Assembly (NCBI GenBank): GCA_017457545.1
Contig: JAFTHF010000006.1
Span: forward strand, 1-6,770
Direction of reading: 5' to 3'
DNA length: 6,770 bases
Origin: Clostridia bacterium
GTDB lineage: Bacteria; Bacillota_A; Clostridia; Oscillospirales; CAG-272
The translations under genes were made by a program, and so were the position numbers. Under the pieces are notes generated by a model. The model was not told the origin of the DNA. It saw nothing but the letters and a program-made list of their open reading frames with translations, and ran no database searches. This document shows positions 5,510 through 6,770 of the stretch, in pieces (the first letter of the stretch is position 1; each line of letters begins with the position of its first letter).

Positions 5510-5956
5510 ATGGAAAATTTACAGGTTAAAATTAAAAAGCTTAACGATAAGGCAATAATACCTACATACGGCTCACCCTATGCAGCAGGTGCTGACCTTT
5601 ATGCATGTCTTGATGAGGATATAGTTATTGAGCCGGGTAAGACAGCGTTTATTAAAACAGGCTTAGCCCTTGAGCTTCCTGTTGGACTTGCAGCATTTAT
5701 TTATGCAAGAAGCGGTCTTGCGTGCAAGAGAGGACTTGCCCCAGCTAATAAGGTTGGTGTTGTTGACTGTGATTACAGAGGAGAGGTTACAGTTGCTCTT
5801 CACAACCATTCCGATATCCCTCAGACCGTTGCAGTTGGCGAAAGAGTGGCTCAGCTTGTTATTGCCCCCTACTACACAGCAGATTTTCAGCTTTGTGATG
5901 AGCTTTCCGACACCGTACGCGGTGAGGGAGGCTTTGGCTCCACAGGCAGAAAGTGA
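5510..5956 (+). CDS. dut: dUTP diphosphatase (dUTPase)
   Basis: Dut hydrolyses dUTP to dUMP and pyrophosphate, preventing uracil incorporation into DNA and supplying the precursor of dTMP. The 148-residue protein has all five motifs of the trimeric dUTPase family in order: YAAGADLYA (24-32), ARSGLA (66-71), GVVDCDYRGEV with the substrate-contact Asp86 (83-93), GERVAQLVIAP (110-120) and the C-terminal arginine/glycine lid RGEGGFGSTG (137-146). It should be active. GAGGAG at 5499-5504 overlaps the nrdG stop and lies five bases before the ATG. Following nrdG in the operon joins two steps of dNTP-pool control. It does not look like a dCTP deaminase, which lacks this combination of motifs and is longer. 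Confidence 0.96.
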   Translation: MENLQVKIKKLNDKAIIPTYGSPYAAGADLYACLDEDIVIEPGKTAFIKTGLALELPVGLAAFIYARSGLACKRGLAPANKVGVVDCDYRGEVTVALHNHSDIPQTVAVGERVAQLVIAPYYTADFQLCDELSDTVRGEGGFGSTGRK

Positions 5957-5962
5957 GCTAAT

Positions 5963-6607
5963 ATGAATTTTAACGATAAATCAAAGGCGATTGTTTGCCT
6001 TATAAGACACGGACAAACAAATTGGAACGTGGAGGGTAGAATGCAGGGCCGTGAGGAGGTTCCTCTTAATGAAAACGGCATTGCACAGGCAAAAGAGGCT
6101 GCCAAGGGAATGAAGGCTGCCTGTGATGCAATAGGTCTCCACTTTACAAAGATTATTTCAAGCCCACTTCAGCGTGCAGTAGATACAGCCAAGATAATCG
6201 GCGATGAAATCGGCTGTGACTACTTCGGCAAGGATGAAAGATGGCTGGAAAGAGACTTTGGCGCACTTTCAGGCTACACCTATGATGACTATGCAAGGGC
6301 TATTCACGCAGGCAGAGGACCTGAGAATATTGAGCCTGTGGAAAAAATGATGGAAAGAGCGTATAGCTTTTTTAACGAGGTTGCAAAGCCGGGGGAGAGA
6401 ATCCTTGTTCTTACCCACGGCGCAATGGCAACAACTCTTGCAAGGAACAGTAAAAAGCCCGCCTATATTCCCGAGGATCAGGTTGGTGGTGTTGGCAACT
6501 GTCACGCATCATTTTATACCTTTGACGGAAAGGAAATTTCCCTTGAGGGCTTTAATATCCACCCTAATGATGTTATAAAATTCGTAATGAGTAATTCGGA
6601 GGAATAA
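5963..6607 (+). CDS. histidine phosphatase family protein (phosphoglycerate-mutase-like)
   Basis: This 214-residue cytoplasmic protein has the branch-1 histidine-phosphatase fold. LIRHGQTNWN at 13-22 carries the phospho-accepting His16 with Arg15. SSPLQRAVDTA at 66-76 gives Arg71. LERDFGALSG at 95-104 gives the likely acid/base Glu96, and LTHGAM at 150-155 gives His152. The catalytic set is complete, so it should be an active phosphatase acting through a phosphohistidine. The fold covers phosphoglycerate mutases, alpha-ribazole phosphatase (CobC) and broad small-molecule phosphatases. The length is shorter than the usual dPGM (about 230-250), and no neighbouring gene points to glycolysis or cobalamin, so the substrate is open. 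It starts six bases after dut and lacks a strong ribosome binding site, so it may depend on translation through dut. One base (the A at 6607) is shared with the next gene. Confidence 0.88.
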   Translation: MNFNDKSKAIVCLIRHGQTNWNVEGRMQGREEVPLNENGIAQAKEAAKGMKAACDAIGLHFTKIISSPLQRAVDTAKIIGDEIGCDYFGKDERWLERDFGALSGYTYDDYARAIHAGRGPENIEPVEKMMERAYSFFNEVAKPGERILVLTHGAMATTLARNSKKPAYIPEDQVGGVGNCHASFYTFDGKEISLEGFNIHPNDVIKFVMSNSEE

Positions 6608-6770
6608 TGAAAAAGCTTATTTTAATAGCTGTACTTGTTATTTGTGTTTGCTTTATGATTTCCTGTGGAAGCGAATACAATAAGGATTATGTTTACGACG
6701 GCGAGTCACTTATCGGTAAGTGGCAGGAAACTGACTTTGACGAAAAATATTATAAAATATATGAGTTCAA
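6607..6770 (+). CDS. putative lipoprotein, N-terminal part (runs off the window)
   Basis: Fifty-four complete codons are visible. The start is MKKLILIAVLVICVCFMISC, a lipoprotein signal peptide with two lysines, a hydrophobic core and a lipobox M-I-S-C with Cys20 as the lipidation site. The mature part begins GSEYNKDYVYDGESLIGKWQ. The GKWQ turn followed by a short charged strand resembles the first strand of lipocalin-like small lipoproteins of clostridia, but this is too little to assign a family. GGAG at 6599-6603 lies just upstream, and the ATG shares one base with the preceding stop (TAATG), so translation is coupled. The protein should be anchored to the outer face of the membrane; its function is unknown. 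Confidence 0.82.
   Translation, partial: MKKLILIAVLVICVCFMISCGSEYNKDYVYDGESLIGKWQETDFDEKYYKIYEF

Noticed and set aside
5670..5966. Plus-strand frame of 98 codons overlapping dut
   Set aside because: It is a shifted frame within dut, whose five motifs are intact; the product is leucine-rich and unrecognisable.
3335..6770. Mrr region considered as part of a mobile defence island
   Set aside because: No integrase, transposase, terminal repeat or tRNA is seen, and the downstream genes nrdG and dut are housekeeping, so an island boundary cannot be supported here.

Overview
The window looks like the chromosome of a low-to-moderate-GC Firmicute, most likely a gut clostridium of the Ruminococcaceae/Oscillospiraceae type. 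This rests on strong GGAG-type ribosome binding sites, consensus sigma-A promoters with AT-rich upstream DNA, tightly packed operons, an anaerobic ribonucleotide reductase activase (NrdG), a LytTR/DUF3021 pair, and rhamnose catabolism ending in propanediol. The taxonomic placement is inference. No mobile element, tRNA, rRNA or CRISPR array was seen, and the longest stretch without a gene is 197 bases (3138-3334).

Region 1 (1-142) is the tail of a metallo-beta-lactamase-fold hydrolase gene on the plus strand. Region 2 (143-2281) is a two-gene operon, fucO then rhaD. It has its own near-consensus promoter (171-200), whose 18-base spacer is itself a dyad and may be an operator, and it ends in a 17-bp hairpin terminator. 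RhaD splits L-rhamnulose 1-phosphate into dihydroxyacetone phosphate and L-lactaldehyde. FucO reduces the lactaldehyde to 1,2-propanediol and regenerates NAD+. The two genes are therefore the last two steps of anaerobic L-rhamnose fermentation, and their codon choice suggests high expression. The isomerase, kinase, transporter and regulator are not in the window.

Region 3 (2284-3137, minus strand) is a small regulator of the LytTR DNA-binding family followed, with a 4-base overlap, by a four-helix DUF3021 membrane protein. It converges on rhaD and shares the terminator. A 197-base divergent control region holds a promoter for each direction and a short repeat/palindrome between them.

Region 4 (3335 to the window end, plus strand) is one tight operon. 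Its genes are an Mrr-type methyl-DNA endonuclease with two tandem N-terminal winged-helix-like units, an AlkD-type DNA glycosylase (4-base overlap), nrdG, dut, a histidine-phosphatase-family enzyme, and the start of a lipoprotein gene cut by the window edge. The first four genes concern DNA modification or damage and the dNTP pool. The Mrr-AlkD coupling, with no methyltransferase beside it, is the most unusual arrangement here.
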